A stretch of DNA of 64,000 nt from Acidobacteriota bacterium (GCA_016191085.1 JACPPJ010000062.1:1-64000); one strand, 5' to 3'. Positions 25,896 to 35,978 are shown, counted from the first letter of the stretch. Notes: generated by a model from the letters alone, not told the origin. Made by a program: numbers and translations.

Positions 25896-27221
25896 ATGAC
25901 TCAAGCGGAAGCGTTAACGTTATTGCTGGAGGAGAAAGTCGAGTTCCTGCTGCTGCAGTTTACGGACATTCTGGGCTCCATTAAGACCGTCGAAATTCCC
26001 ACCAACAAGTTCGAATTGGCATTAGGAGGGGAGGTCGCCTTCGACGGCTCCGCGCTGGAGGGGTTTCACCGCACCATTGAATCGGAGTTGTTATTGAAAC
26101 CCGATCTGGATACGCTCCGGATTGCGCCGCCCGTTGCGAGCGAGACGCGCACGGCCCGCCTGATCTGTGACGTGCACAACTTGGATCGTACTCCGTTCGG
26201 CGGTTGCCCACGCACCCGCCTGAAGAATGTTCTGTCACTGTTCCAGGACAAGGGCTACTCGGTTGCGGTTTCGCCGGAGATTGAATTCTTCTTGTTTCAG
26301 AAGGACTCGCATTCCCGACCCACCACCACAACTCAAGACCCCGGTAGCTACTTCGACCTGGTTCCAATGGACAAAGGCGAGGAGACGCGGCGCCGCATTG
26401 TTTCCGAGTTAAGGGCAACGGAAATTATGGTGGAAGCCGGCCATCATGAAATCGCTCCCGGTCAGCATGAAATTGACCTCAAAGAGGCCCCAGCGCTGGC
26501 TATCGCAGACGTAATCGCAAATCTCCGGATGATCAGCCGCGCCGTGGCTGCAGCGCAAGGACTCCATGCTACTTTTATGCCCAAGCCGGTTTACGGGAAA
26601 GACGGCTCCGGAATGCACCTTCACATTCTCCTGATGCAGAATGGGAGGAATGCTTTTGAGGACCCGAAGGGTGAGTACGGCCTGACGCCGGTGGCGTTGA
26701 ATTTTATCGCCGGCCTGTTAGGACACGCGCGCGGGTTTTCCGCGGTCACCAATCCGCTGGTCAATTCTTACAAAAGGCTGGTGCAGGGCTTCGAGTCTCC
26801 CACACACCTGGTGTGGTCGGAAAAGAACGTGAATCCTTTGGTACGCGTTCCGCCCATCCGAGGCGCCAGCCAGACCCGTTGCGAACTGAGGAATCCAGAT
26901 CCTTCGTGCAATCCGTATCTGGCTCTGGCGGTTGTGCTACGCGCCGGATTGCAGGGCATCATCGAGAATCTCGATCCGGGGCCTCCCATCAGCAAGAATA
27001 TCTATCGCATGAGCGCCCGCGAGCGAGCGCGCTTCAACATTGATCCGCTGCCGTCGAATCTGCACGAGGCCACCGCCGCGCTGCGCAAAGACAAGCTGAT
27101 GCAGGAAACGCTCGGCCCTGTCATTTACCGCTATCTGGTAGAAGCGCAGAAGGCGCTTTGGGAAGACTACTCCAACCACGTCCACCCTTGGGAATTGGAA
27201 CACTACCTCGCTTACTATTGA
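25896..27221 (+). CDS. glnA: Glutamine synthetase, type I
   Basis: A 441-residue GSI making glutamine from glutamate, ammonia and ATP. Visible are DGSALEGFHRTIESE, the metal-binding EIEFFLF, EAGHHEIAPGQHE, the HLH in KDGSGMHLHIL and the ATP/glutamate site NSYKRLV. The region where beta-type enzymes carry the NLYDLP adenylylation tyrosine reads NIYRMSARERARF, so this is an alpha-type enzyme not controlled by adenylylation. AAGG lies upstream of the ATG. PII sits divergently upstream. Confidence 0.95.
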   Translation: MTQAEALTLLLEEKVEFLLLQFTDILGSIKTVEIPTNKFELALGGEVAFDGSALEGFHRTIESELLLKPDLDTLRIAPPVASETRTARLICDVHNLDRTPFGGCPRTRLKNVLSLFQDKGYSVAVSPEIEFFLFQKDSHSRPTTTTQDPGSYFDLVPMDKGEETRRRIVSELRATEIMVEAGHHEIAPGQHEIDLKEAPALAIADVIANLRMISRAVAAAQGLHATFMPKPVYGKDGSGMHLHILLMQNGRNAFEDPKGEYGLTPVALNFIAGLLGHARGFSAVTNPLVNSYKRLVQGFESPTHLVWSEKNVNPLVRVPPIRGASQTRCELRNPDPSCNPYLALAVVLRAGLQGIIENLDPGPPISKNIYRMSARERARFNIDPLPSNLHEATAALRKDKLMQETLGPVIYRYLVEAQKALWEDYSNHVHPWELEHYLAYY

Positions 27222-27408
27222 GCCGGATACTTGGGAGTGCCGGAATCATCGCAGTGGCTACCGCCACGGCTCGCTTCGTTTCCCCGGTTTCCAATGTGAT
27301 GATGTCGTCCCCGCCGGGAACAAAAACTTTCACAAGAAGAACTCTCACCACTTGCCAGAAAAAATCCTCGGATCGCAAAGCGTCAACACCCAAAAGAGCG
27401 GCAGGATA

Positions 27409-28677
27409 TCATAGGCGTGGTCGGGCACGAGCAATCTTATGCAGAATTGAGGAATCCTCCCCAAACTTGCATAAGGCATCGCAGTGTTGGCACAGATCCC
27501 CGAACGGGATAAACGCAAGACGGATGTCCGTAAGATCATCGCGAAAAGCTGGCCGTGCCAGTTGAGCCATTACTTCTCGTTCTCGGTAATCCGGAGCAAC
27601 AAGGAAGAGATTGCAATTGCAACCTGGAATTGATCGCGCCAAGTCTTCCAAGCGGAGAATCCCCGAGTAGATACTGGTGCTCTTCTCGACTTCAAAAGCG
27701 GCGACGATCTCGGCAGTGCCAGGCCGCAACCAAATCACGTCAATCAAACTGACCGTTTCCATCACTTCAGGTGGCCAATCCAACTGAGGCAGTGCCGGGA
27801 CAGTCAGGATTGAGAAGGCCTCGCCATTGTACGACCTGTGGCGATCATTTCGGGCCACGTGAACTCGGTAATTGAGCGCGCGGCCAATCTTGATTAGCAC
27901 ATGCTGAATCTTCGTATGTTCAGACTCTTCGTTTTCTTCCGCAACAACTGACTCGTGACGAGCCCTCGCAGCTTTTTCGGCTTTGATCTTTGCCGGTTCC
28001 AAAAGCGATTGCACGCTCCCGGTGACCAGCAGACGACCGGAACCGATTTCAAACAGCAATCCCGCAAAAGCACCCACGTCTTTAGAGAGATGGTCTCTCA
28101 CTTCGACATTGGTTTGAATAATCGTTTCACGCATGTCGCGGTAGCTTCCCCAGGAACCGAGCTTCTTCTTTTCGCCGAAAAGAAAGTTGAACCCATTCAG
28201 GATGGCTGTGTTGAAAGGGGGTACCAGCGTGGGGTGCAGGAAGTAGATGATGTTGGCTACGGCGGGGCCAAGCCCTTTGATCTCGGCAGCGGCGAGACGG
28301 CTCAATTCAACGAGTACTTGTTCCTCTCGTTTGGCGTCCAGGCAGGATGACAAGAATGCACCGAATTTCTGCTTGTTGAGTTGATTCTCGTAAATGTCGG
28401 GAATTCGAAGCTTCGGCTTCCAGAAAAAAGCGTGGGCCGCCCCCTCAAAAACCTGCTTCTGTTCGGTAATCGCTGATAATACGAACTCCAAAGGCGAGCC
28501 TTTAAAATCACTTCCAAACGATTGGGCTGCGATGGCATCTACGGTGTCTCGAACACCACGCCGAATGGCCCGAAATGCCTTGAGGCGCTGCTCACCCCTT
28601 ACAAACCACGTGTTGTAAACAGATTCCGGATCAGATTTATACCGATCGACCAATTCGAGTAGTGCTGTTTTCTCCAC
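27409..28677 (-). CDS. Orphan protein with HhH-like and PD-(D/E)XK-like regions
   Basis: A 422-residue cytoplasmic protein. The middle has AAEIKGLGPAVANIIYFLHP (about 130-149) followed by PPFNTAILNG, a helix-hairpin-helix pattern like that of DNA glycosylases. The C-terminal third has KIQHVLIKIGRALNYRV, Asp313 in IDVIWL and Glu329-Val-Glu331 in AAFEVEKS, resembling the nuclease fold domains of restriction-type proteins (ExE in place of ExK). It may cut or bind modified or damaged DNA. It has no obvious partner gene: glnA is convergent. Unknown family; nuclease activity is inference. Confidence 0.55.
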   Translation of the reverse strand: MEKTALLELVDRYKSDPESVYNTWFVRGEQRLKAFRAIRRGVRDTVDAIAAQSFGSDFKGSPLEFVLSAITEQKQVFEGAAHAFFWKPKLRIPDIYENQLNKQKFGAFLSSCLDAKREEQVLVELSRLAAAEIKGLGPAVANIIYFLHPTLVPPFNTAILNGFNFLFGEKKKLGSWGSYRDMRETIIQTNVEVRDHLSKDVGAFAGLLFEIGSGRLLVTGSVQSLLEPAKIKAEKAARARHESVVAEENEESEHTKIQHVLIKIGRALNYRVHVARNDRHRSYNGEAFSILTVPALPQLDWPPEVMETVSLIDVIWLRPGTAEIVAAFEVEKSTSIYSGILRLEDLARSIPGCNCNLFLVAPDYREREVMAQLARPAFRDDLTDIRLAFIPFGDLCQHCDALCKFGEDSSILHKIARARPRL

Positions 28678-29016
28678 GATCTGATCTCTTCCGAATGCAA
28701 CCTATCAAACTCAACCGAGCGTTAGACATTCTAACCGAAGTTCTTGCTTTAACGACGAGGTAAATTCATGCAGTCCATGCCATAGCGCTTCTTGCTTATT
28801 ATTGGCGTCGGATGACGTTTACCGCTCCCTTTGATCGCGGCTGGGGTATGCATCTGGCCAATTCGCAGAGTTGCTCTGGGAAAAAACCGCCGCTGGGGTA
28901 TAATGCTGCTAGTGCGAGTGGACAGGTAACGGTTGGCGCTGCGTTCCCTCAATCGGGGCTCACGATCCTTACCGGAACACAGAAATCCATTAATAAGAAT
29001 TGACTAGGTTTAAACG
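28678..29016. other. Gene-free spacer upstream of ppiD
   Basis: 339 bases between divergent genes. It contains the -10-like TATAAT described below. No convincing reading frame or RNA gene was recognised. Confidence 0.5.
28876..28904 (+). promoter_or_regulatory. Possible promoter for ppiD
   Basis: A perfect TATAAT (28899-28904) with a 17-base spacer from a poor -35 (ctggga, 28876-28881). The ATG of ppiD is about 110 bases downstream. Confidence 0.4.
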
Positions 29017-30963
29017 ATGCTCAACATTTTTCGGCAGAGAAGGACCCTGGTTAAGGGCGTGTTCGGAGCCATTTTGCTCCTGGTGGCCCTCAGCATGGTC
29101 ATCACGCTTATACCGGGGCTGACCGGAGGCATGGGCGATACTGTTGCCACTGGAGTGGTCGCCGAGATCGCGGGCGAACGGATCACCGAGTTTGACGTCC
29201 AGCAGAGCGTGCAGCAGGTGAGCACGCGCAACAGAATTCCTCCCGAGATGATGCCGTTCTACACCTCGCAGATTCTGAACGAAATGATCGTGCAGAAAGC
29301 CAGCCTGCGTGAAGCCGGGCGCCTCGGTCTGAAGGTGGACCAACCGGAGGTGCAGGCGCAGTTGCGCCGCGACCAGACCCTGTTCCCTAACGGTACATTT
29401 GTGGGAATGCAGCAGTACGAAGACATGATCTACGAGCGAACCGGAATGACTGTGCCGCAATTTGAAGAGCGCTACCGGCAAGCTCTTCTGCTCGACAAAC
29501 TTCGTCAGCTCGTTACGGATTCTATCACCGCCACGCCTGCCGACATTCATCAGGTGTTTGTACAAGACAACGAAAAAGTTGTCCTCGACTATGTGACTAT
29601 TGATCCCGCCGATTTCAAGAAGGAGATTAATCCCTCTGAGGGCACGCTCCAGGAGTACTTCAATAAGAACAAAGACCGGTACCAAATACCCGAGAAACGG
29701 CGCGCCAAGGTCCTGCTCATAAAACAAAGTAAGCTTCGCGAGGGGCTGACCGTTTCCGATGAAGAGATACGAAAGTATTATCAGGCGCACGTGGATAATT
29801 ATCGCTTACCGGAGCGCGTGACGGTCCGTCACATCCTGCTAAAAGCGGATTCTAAGGACCCGGCCCAAGTTGAAGCGGCGAAGAAGAAGGTAGACGACCT
29901 TCTGAAGCAACTGAAGTCCGGCGCCGATTTTGCCGATTTAGCGAAAAAGAATTCACAGGATACCGGCACGGCGTCCACGGGCGGACTGCTGGCCAACATT
30001 ACACGCAGGCAGATGGTTCCTGAATTCGAGCAGGCTGCTTTCAGCCTCGCTCCCAACCAATTGAGCGGGCCGGTGCAGACGATGTATGGCATCCATATTA
30101 TCCAGGGCATTTCACACGAACAGGCGCACCAGCAAACGTTTGAGCAGGCCAAGTCACAGATACAACCAGTACTAGTAGAAGAAAAGCTCAACAAGCTCAT
30201 TGCCGACTCAACGGAAGCGGCGGCACAGGAGTTGTCCAAGTCGCCGGGGAATATACAGCAGATCGCCGAGAAATACCACGCCCAGGTCGTCGAGCCTGCG
30301 CCCTTTTCAAACGACGAAAACCTGCCCAACATTGGAGCATCGCCCGCTTTTATGCAACAAGTTTTCGGCATGGAAAAGAACCAGGTGGGCTCGCCTGTTC
30401 AAGTAGACGACGGCTATGGCGTGCCGGTGCTGTTGGACATTTTGCCGGCGCACCCCGCAGAATGGGCTGAGGTAAAAGATCAGGTTAAGAACGACTACAT
30501 TGAGGAGCAGGCCAGAGGCAAGGCGGCCGAGAAGGCGCTAGCGATCGCGAGCACGTTGGATCAGCAAGGAAAGGATAAAGACCTGAAGAAGGCAGCCAAG
30601 AGCGCCGGCCTGACTGTAAAGACCAGCCCCGCGGTCACTCGCGAAGGAACGATTCCTTCTTTGGGAAACGTAAGAGATCTGGATCCGAGGATATTCACGT
30701 TGCCTGTCCGCGGCACGGGCGGTCCGTTGCCCGCGCAGGGATTGCAGGTGGTTTATCAAATCGCGTCGCGCGAAGCTCCCAACGAGCAGGAGTTTGCCAG
30801 CAAGAAGACCCAGGTCGAACAAAAAGTCCTGGCGGAGAAGCGCCAGCTCGCCTTTGAGATATTTCAGGACAATTTGAAAAAGAAGTATAGAGACTCGGGC
30901 GATTTGAAGCTGCACCAGGACGCCATCACGCGCTTGACCTCGGCGAACGCTCCTAGGCCCTGA
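29017..30963 (+). CDS. ppiD: Membrane-anchored peptidyl-prolyl isomerase (PpiD/SurA-like)
   Basis: A 648-residue periplasmic chaperone. One N-terminal transmembrane helix (about 14-34) anchors it to the inner membrane, then a SurA_N-type chaperone domain, and a parvulin PpiC domain from about 266 (PERVTVRHILL) to 360 (GIHIIQ). A long helical C-terminal half follows. It helps secreted and outer-membrane proteins fold at the Sec exit. Size and layout match PpiD. The next gene is an ABC ATPase 84 bases downstream. Confidence 0.88.
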   Translation: MLNIFRQRRTLVKGVFGAILLLVALSMVITLIPGLTGGMGDTVATGVVAEIAGERITEFDVQQSVQQVSTRNRIPPEMMPFYTSQILNEMIVQKASLREAGRLGLKVDQPEVQAQLRRDQTLFPNGTFVGMQQYEDMIYERTGMTVPQFEERYRQALLLDKLRQLVTDSITATPADIHQVFVQDNEKVVLDYVTIDPADFKKEINPSEGTLQEYFNKNKDRYQIPEKRRAKVLLIKQSKLREGLTVSDEEIRKYYQAHVDNYRLPERVTVRHILLKADSKDPAQVEAAKKKVDDLLKQLKSGADFADLAKKNSQDTGTASTGGLLANITRRQMVPEFEQAAFSLAPNQLSGPVQTMYGIHIIQGISHEQAHQQTFEQAKSQIQPVLVEEKLNKLIADSTEAAAQELSKSPGNIQQIAEKYHAQVVEPAPFSNDENLPNIGASPAFMQQVFGMEKNQVGSPVQVDDGYGVPVLLDILPAHPAEWAEVKDQVKNDYIEEQARGKAAEKALAIASTLDQQGKDKDLKKAAKSAGLTVKTSPAVTREGTIPSLGNVRDLDPRIFTLPVRGTGGPLPAQGLQVVYQIASREAPNEQEFASKKTQVEQKVLAEKRQLAFEIFQDNLKKKYRDSGDLKLHQDAITRLTSANAPRP

Positions 30964-31046
30964 TGTTTCGGTGGTTGGGCAGAGCCTGTTCCAGGCAGCT
31001 ATAAGGGATCTGTACCGCATCGAACCGAATGGGGAAGAACTAGCGT

Positions 31047-31790
31047 TTGAAGATAGCTGTCGCCAATTCGACGTTTGCTCAGCCGCAAGCACTACTTCGG
31101 CCGGAACGTCCGCTTATACAGACAGAGGATCTCTGGAAAAGCTACCAGATGGGGTCAGAGATCGTACACGCGCTCCAGGGGATAAATCTGTCGATCGAGC
31201 GCGGCGAATACGTCGCCATCATGGGTCCGTCCGGCTCGGGCAAATCCACTTTGATGAACTTGATCGGCTGCCTCGACTCGCCCACACGAGGCCAGTATTG
31301 GCTCAATGGCAAGCTGGTTAGCGAACTCGACGACGACGAACTCGCCCAAATTCGAAATCGCGAAATCGGGTTCGTTTTCCAAATTTTCAATCTGCTACCG
31401 CGTTCTACGGCGCTAGCCAACGTAGAACTGCCCCTGATCTATCGTGGGATGTCCGCCGCGGAGCGCCGCGCCCAAGCCAAAGAGGCTCTAAAGCTGGTGG
31501 AGTTGGAACATCGTATGGACCACCGCCCGAATGAGCTTTCCGGTGGTCAGCGCCAACGCGTGGCGATCGCGAGGGCGCTGGTCACCGACCCCTCGATCCT
31601 GCTCGCCGATGAGCCCACCGGCAACCTGGATACCGCTACCGGCGCCGAGATCATGCAACTGTTCAATACGCTAAATGAACAGTCCCGCACACTGGTAATC
31701 GTCACGCACGAACGTGAGGTGGCCGAGTGCGCCCGCCGCATCCTGCACATCCGCGACGGCAAACTGGAAAGCGACGAGCGAGTGCGCTAA
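31047..31790 (+). CDS. ABC transporter ATPase, LolD/MacB type
   Basis: A 247-residue ATPase with Walker [11 protein letters not shown]-loop in [20 protein letters not shown], signature [15 protein letters not shown] and Walker [13 protein letters not shown]. The NLLP.STA.NVELPL stretch is typical of the LolD/MacB/FtsE class, which drives lipoprotein release or efflux across the periplasm. The start is TTG at 31047 (GGGGA lies about 10 bases upstream); no ATG fits the domain boundary. No permease gene follows, since the next gene is convergent, so its partner must be elsewhere. Confidence 0.88.
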   Translation: MKIAVANSTFAQPQALLRPERPLIQTEDLWKSYQMGSEIVHALQGINLSIERGEYVAIMGPSGSGKSTLMNLIGCLDSPTRGQYWLNGKLVSELDDDELAQIRNREIGFVFQIFNLLPRSTALANVELPLIYRGMSAAERRAQAKEALKLVELEHRMDHRPNELSGGQRQRVAIARALVTDPSILLADEPTGNLDTATGAEIMQLFNTLNEQSRTLVIVTHEREVAECARRILHIRDGKLESDERVR

Positions 31791-31843
31791 CACCGCTCAA
31801 CTTGGACACGGAGCCGTGGACGGGAAGAGCGTTGACATTGTTC

Positions 31844-34447
31844 TTACGGTGCGGCAGCGAACGGTACTTGCGGCATGGGAACCCGGGGCAGGCGCAGTTC
31901 CGTTGTGTCTGCGTCTGAGATCGGCTCAGGGGCGCGGCTGGGGGCGAGACGTTCTAAAGCGATTCGAGCGGAGCGGCGGACGCGGCTGTCCAGTGCGGTT
32001 TGAGCGCTCTTGATCAACACCGCGCGGCCCTGCTGGAAATTCCCTTCAGCGAGAGCGTAAATAGCGTACTGTTTCACATAGAAATCGGGATCGTCGACCA
32101 GCGCAATCAGTTTCGCAGCCGTCCTGCTGTCCTGGTGGTCTCCGAGCTTCAGCAGCGCGTCTACCGCGGCCATTCGGGTCTCGGGATATTTGCTATACGT
32201 GATCCACGGCACAACCGTGTCCCACTCCTTCTTGTCTCCCAATTCACCTAGTCCGCGCAGCGAAAAGCGCCGGACTACGTCCTGATCCGAGCTTCGATTC
32301 ACGGCCTGCCGCAGCATCTTCTTGGCGTCTTTCGCTTGAATCTTGCCGATGGCGAGCGCGGCTTCGGCGGCGACGAACGTGTTCCTGTCCTTGTTTAGAG
32401 CGGCGGCAGCGATCTTGGCTGCTTTGCCATCTTTGCGGAACGATCCCAGGGCACGGATGGATGCCTGTCGGACGCGGGCATCGCGATCGTGCAACGCTTC
32501 CGCGAGCGCCTCACGCGCGGCTACTGTTTTTATCTCCGCGAGACCTTTCGCGGCCGCCTCCCTCACGCCCCAAAAGGAATCCCCAACCAGCGTCTGCCGC
32601 AATGCGGGAACAATCTCGCCGCTCTTCTCCGTCTGCACCAACTGGTCAATGGCCCAAACGCGGCCCACCACTGACGGATCGTTCTTCAACTGATATATCA
32701 GCTCGGCGACAGTTTTGGGAAACCTCATGGTCGCGAGAATGCGATGCTCTGGATCAAAGCGGGTGATTAGAGGTTGACTGTCGAGCGGGAAATCGAATTC
32801 GTCGCGCGGGTGAGCAAACTCAATGCGGCGGCGGCTGCGTCCTGCGGAGGTAATGAATTCCACGTCCACCGGCATTCTGAAGAGCGGCGTCTGCTCATCC
32901 AGAAGCTGCTTTTGTTCCACTACAAGGTGCACCGTACGGGTGGACTCGTTCCACTGTTGCGTGATCTCGAGCTCCGGGTAACCGGCTTTGGTCGTCCATT
33001 GAGTGAAGAACCAACCCATGTCTCGTCCGCTAACTTCCTCGGCAGCTTTGCGCAGATCGTCTGTCGTGACGTTGCCCGCCTGATGCGCCTTGGCGTAGTG
33101 AGTCATCGTGGCGAAGAATTTCTCATCATCGAGCACATACCGCAGCATGTCGAGTACCAGCGCGCCTTTTTCGTAAGTAGTGCGATCGAACAGGTCCAGC
33201 GGGTCTGTGTAATACGAGGTCACCATAGGGCGGCGGTATCGCTGGCGGTCCTCTTCGAGGTACCTGGCCTCTGCCTTAAACAACGAATACCGGTATTCCT
33301 GCTCTCCAAAGCGGTATTCGCGGTAGAGATCGGCCCAATACGTGGCGAAGCCTTCGTTGAGCCAGATGTGGTCCCAATTGGCACAAGTCAGCAAATCTCC
33401 AAACCACTGGTGGGCCAGCTCGTGCGTTACCAGGTCCACGCTATTGATCTGCGGCTCGGAGCTATCATCGTGCAGCGTACGGTCGGTTAATGTTGTGGCG
33501 CTGATGTTCTCCATTCCGCCAAACACGAAATCGCGGACGGCAACCTGAGCGTACTTGGGGTAGGGATACGGAATGCCGATCTTCTCGGAAAAAAAACGGA
33601 TCGCATGCGGCGTCTCACGGAACGACCGCAGCGCCCTCTCGCGCCCAGTGCCGGGAGGCACGTAATATTCCACCGGCAAATCACCCGCGCGCTCGACGTA
33701 TTTTTCGAATTTCCCAACTACCACGGAGGTGAGATATGTACTGTGCGGCACCTCCTGCTTCCAATGATACGTCTTGGTGCGCTCGGCGGGATGCTCCTCC
33801 ACTCCTATGAGCCGTCCATTCGAAATGACCATGTAGTCGGCGTTGACAGTGTAATAGCCCTCACTGGTCGCCTTGTCATTCGGGTAGTCATAGATGGGGA
33901 ACCAATAATGCGAATCCTCCACCTCGCCCTGCGACCAGATCTGCACGGGCTTATCAGGATAAGCCGCGTCATCAGCCGCGTCCGGGCCGATGAAATAGAG
34001 CCCCTTACGCGGTTTCCCATCAAAGGCGATGGTCAGAGTTATAGTATCCGAGGGGTCCGCAGGGGCTGGCAAGTGGATATGCAGCTTGCCGTCATTCTCT
34101 TGCCAATTCAGGTGGCTGCCGTCGGGTTGGGTAATAGATCGTATTTTCAGCTCCGCGCTGTCGATCTCCACTGCTTCCAGCCCCGGGTTCAATGGACGCA
34201 GTGTCAGAGTGGTGCTTCCAGAAACTGTCTTCTGGCGCTCATCCAGTGTGAGGTTCAGGAGAATGTGTTCCAGGTCGTAGGTTCGGCGCCGCTCCTGGTG
34301 ATAGCGCGAGAGCGAATCGCCGAAAGGCTTCCGAGAGACCTGCTGCCCGGCCAGCGGAGTGGCCGACAGCGAGGCGACGATCAACAGAGCTGTGGCGATT
34401 CGTTTAAAGAACACCGGCATGTCCCGAGGCTGGCCTGTTTTCGTCAT
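31844..34447 (-). CDS. M1-family zinc aminopeptidase with C-terminal HEAT repeats
   Basis: An 867-residue exported metallopeptidase. A signal peptide is present from MPVFFKRIATALLIVAS. The substrate-binding GGMENIS (GGMEN rather than GAMEN) precedes the zinc site HELAHQWFGD with the third ligand in WLNEGFATYWAD. From about residue 600 there are HEAT/PBS-type repeats (VGRVWAIDQL, FWGVREAAAKGLAE, ARVRQASIRALGSF, TFVAAEAALAIGKI). It trims N-terminal residues from peptides in the periplasm or outside the cell. The HEAT tail probably binds protein or substrate. Start between GTG 34456, ATG 34447 and ATG 34420 is uncertain. Confidence 0.88.
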   Translation of the reverse strand: MTKTGQPRDMPVFFKRIATALLIVASLSATPLAGQQVSRKPFGDSLSRYHQERRRTYDLEHILLNLTLDERQKTVSGSTTLTLRPLNPGLEAVEIDSAELKIRSITQPDGSHLNWQENDGKLHIHLPAPADPSDTITLTIAFDGKPRKGLYFIGPDAADDAAYPDKPVQIWSQGEVEDSHYWFPIYDYPNDKATSEGYYTVNADYMVISNGRLIGVEEHPAERTKTYHWKQEVPHSTYLTSVVVGKFEKYVERAGDLPVEYYVPPGTGRERALRSFRETPHAIRFFSEKIGIPYPYPKYAQVAVRDFVFGGMENISATTLTDRTLHDDSSEPQINSVDLVTHELAHQWFGDLLTCANWDHIWLNEGFATYWADLYREYRFGEQEYRYSLFKAEARYLEEDRQRYRRPMVTSYYTDPLDLFDRTTYEKGALVLDMLRYVLDDEKFFATMTHYAKAHQAGNVTTDDLRKAAEEVSGRDMGWFFTQWTTKAGYPELEITQQWNESTRTVHLVVEQKQLLDEQTPLFRMPVDVEFITSAGRSRRRIEFAHPRDEFDFPLDSQPLITRFDPEHRILATMRFPKTVAELIYQLKNDPSVVGRVWAIDQLVQTEKSGEIVPALRQTLVGDSFWGVREAAAKGLAEIKTVAAREALAEALHDRDARVRQASIRALGSFRKDGKAAKIAAAALNKDRNTFVAAEAALAIGKIQAKDAKKMLRQAVNRSSDQDVVRRFSLRGLGELGDKKEWDTVVPWITYSKYPETRMAAVDALLKLGDHQDSRTAAKLIALVDDPDFYVKQYAIYALAEGNFQQGRAVLIKSAQTALDSRVRRSARIALERLAPSRAPEPISDADTTELRLPRVPMPQVPFAAAP

Positions 34448-34465
34448 GCCCTGCACACCGACCTG

Positions 34466-35215
34466 CTACTGCGCTTTGGGAACGAACATGGAGTCAGGTA
34501 TCTCGATATTGTACTGTATGGTCTGAATGAACGCTTCGAACACCTTCCGGTCACCTTGCTTGCGCATCAGGTGCCGCGGTGCAGCGATCCCTTGCACATT
34601 AGAGTAGTTCGAAAGTATTTCGGTTTCTTCGACGCGCTGGTTCGTTTTGGGATCGCGATGTACCCACACGCGGCGTACGGGCAGATGCGTGATGCGGTCG
34701 AGAGCGATCGTGGCGGTACGGTTGTCCTGATCCGTAAAATTTACGAGCTCCACTTCGCGGTTATCCAGGAAATCGCGGCCGGCGTACTGAATGTCGGCAC
34801 CCGGCTCATTCAGCCGGTAGCGCAAAATATGCAGCGTGCCCATCGCCCGCCGTTCTTTTTGCGCGCGCAATTCCTCTGCGGATATTGGCTTGGCTCCGCG
34901 CCAATCGATTCTCCAACCTTTATCCCCGTTTACGATCTCGATCTCTTCCTTCTTCTTCCCGTACTCATCTCGCTGCTGGTCCGGGTAGCGGATGTACTCG
35001 GTGACGACAGCCAGACCCGAAAGATTGTCGTGCCGAAACGCGTAGACACGGCCCGCCAACTTTTGACTTTTTACTTTGTTGAAAGCATCTCCGCCGAGGG
35101 CCGCCACCGCCTGCTGAAGAAGCGTTCGGCCCTTCTCTGCCCCGCCCTCCTGCCGGCTCGAGCCGATCGCAGGAAGCGTCACCGCCAAGGCGGCTAGAAG
35201 TATCGCCGTTCTCAT
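34466..35215 (-). CDS. Exported protein with LolA/LolB-like fold (unknown role)
   Basis: A 249-residue protein from the ATG at 35215 with a clear signal peptide (MRTAILLAALAVTLPAIGSS). The remaining pattern, GRTLLQQAVAALGGDAFNKV then SQKLAGRVYAF and repeated strands such as YPDQQRDEYGKKKEEIEIV, resembles outer-membrane lipoprotein-sorting (LolA/B) folds that bind acyl chains. It starts 4 bases after the stop of the upstream amidotransferase and is followed by the aminopeptidase, suggesting one operon. The fold assignment is inference. Confidence 0.65.
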   Translation of the reverse strand: MRTAILLAALAVTLPAIGSSRQEGGAEKGRTLLQQAVAALGGDAFNKVKSQKLAGRVYAFRHDNLSGLAVVTEYIRYPDQQRDEYGKKKEEIEIVNGDKGWRIDWRGAKPISAEELRAQKERRAMGTLHILRYRLNEPGADIQYAGRDFLDNREVELVNFTDQDNRTATIALDRITHLPVRRVWVHRDPKTNQRVEETEILSNYSNVQGIAAPRHLMRKQGDRKVFEAFIQTIQYNIEIPDSMFVPKAQ

Positions 35216-35219
35216 AAAG

Positions 35220-35978
35220 CTAACGCACCCGGCTCGAAGCCACGGTTTCTCGCGGCGTACTACGCCGCCCACACGCGCGCACGAGCTCGGTGAATAATCT
35301 CCTGGAGACGCCTTCCTCCTTCCAGATGCGCTCGGGGTGCCACTGCACTCCTAAGACAAAATGATCTGGAAAGTCGCCTTCGACGCCCTCTATAACGCCG
35401 TCTTCCGACCTTGCCGTGACACGCAGCCCCAGCCCGACGACCTGAATGCACTGGTGATGAGTACTGTTAACACTGATTTCGGTGTTAGCGCCGGCCCAAT
35501 CCGCCAGCTTCGAATCCGGTGCAAGCCTGACAAGGTGCTGCGCCCTCCGGTCCTCATGCTCGATAGCGCCGGGCACACATTCGGCAATGTGCTGAATCAG
35601 CGTCCCGCTCAGGAACACATTCAGGGTCTGCATGCCGTAGCAAATGCCAAGCACTGGCTTGTTCTCATTGAAAGCATGTGCGAGGATACGAAGATCCGTT
35701 TCGTCACGCTCGGGATGGATGCTCTTGACCATCGGATGGCGTCCCTGGTGATATCGGGCGGGGTCCACGTCACTGGCACTGCCGCACAGGACGAAACCAT
35801 CCAACTCGGCTGCCAATATGGCGGCTGTTTCGGCGAGCAAGGGTATAAGGACCGGGACTCCGCCCGCGGCTGCGACGGCGCGGCTGTAATCTGCCGGCAG
35901 GTAGTGCCAGTCGTCGTCCGCCCCATATCGGCATGTCAGCCCAATCAGCGGCTTTGTTCGTGTCTCTGACGTGGTCAT
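35220..35978 (-). CDS. Class I glutamine amidotransferase-like hydrolase (PuuD/C26 type)
   Basis: A 252-residue gamma-glutamyl hydrolase of peptidase family C26. The nucleophile is in LGICYGMQTLNVFLSG and the His/Glu pair is in QWHPERIWKEE. The N-terminus, PLIGLTCRYG, is typical. Members such as PuuD cleave gamma-glutamyl-GABA in putrescine degradation; this substrate is not certain here since no other puu genes are present. A possible extended -10 lies at 36060-36068. Confidence 0.85.
   Translation of the reverse strand: MTTSETRTKPLIGLTCRYGADDDWHYLPADYSRAVAAAGGVPVLIPLLAETAAILAAELDGFVLCGSASDVDPARYHQGRHPMVKSIHPERDETDLRILAHAFNENKPVLGICYGMQTLNVFLSGTLIQHIAECVPGAIEHEDRRAQHLVRLAPDSKLADWAGANTEISVNSTHHQCIQVVGLGLRVTARSEDGVIEGVEGDFPDHFVLGVQWHPERIWKEEGVSRRLFTELVRACGRRSTPRETVASSRVR

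Noticed and set aside
33605-35197. 530-codon plus-strand frame antisense to the aminopeptidase and LolA/B-like genes
   Set aside because: Both minus-strand genes have signal peptides or catalytic motifs in the expected order; the antisense product has none.
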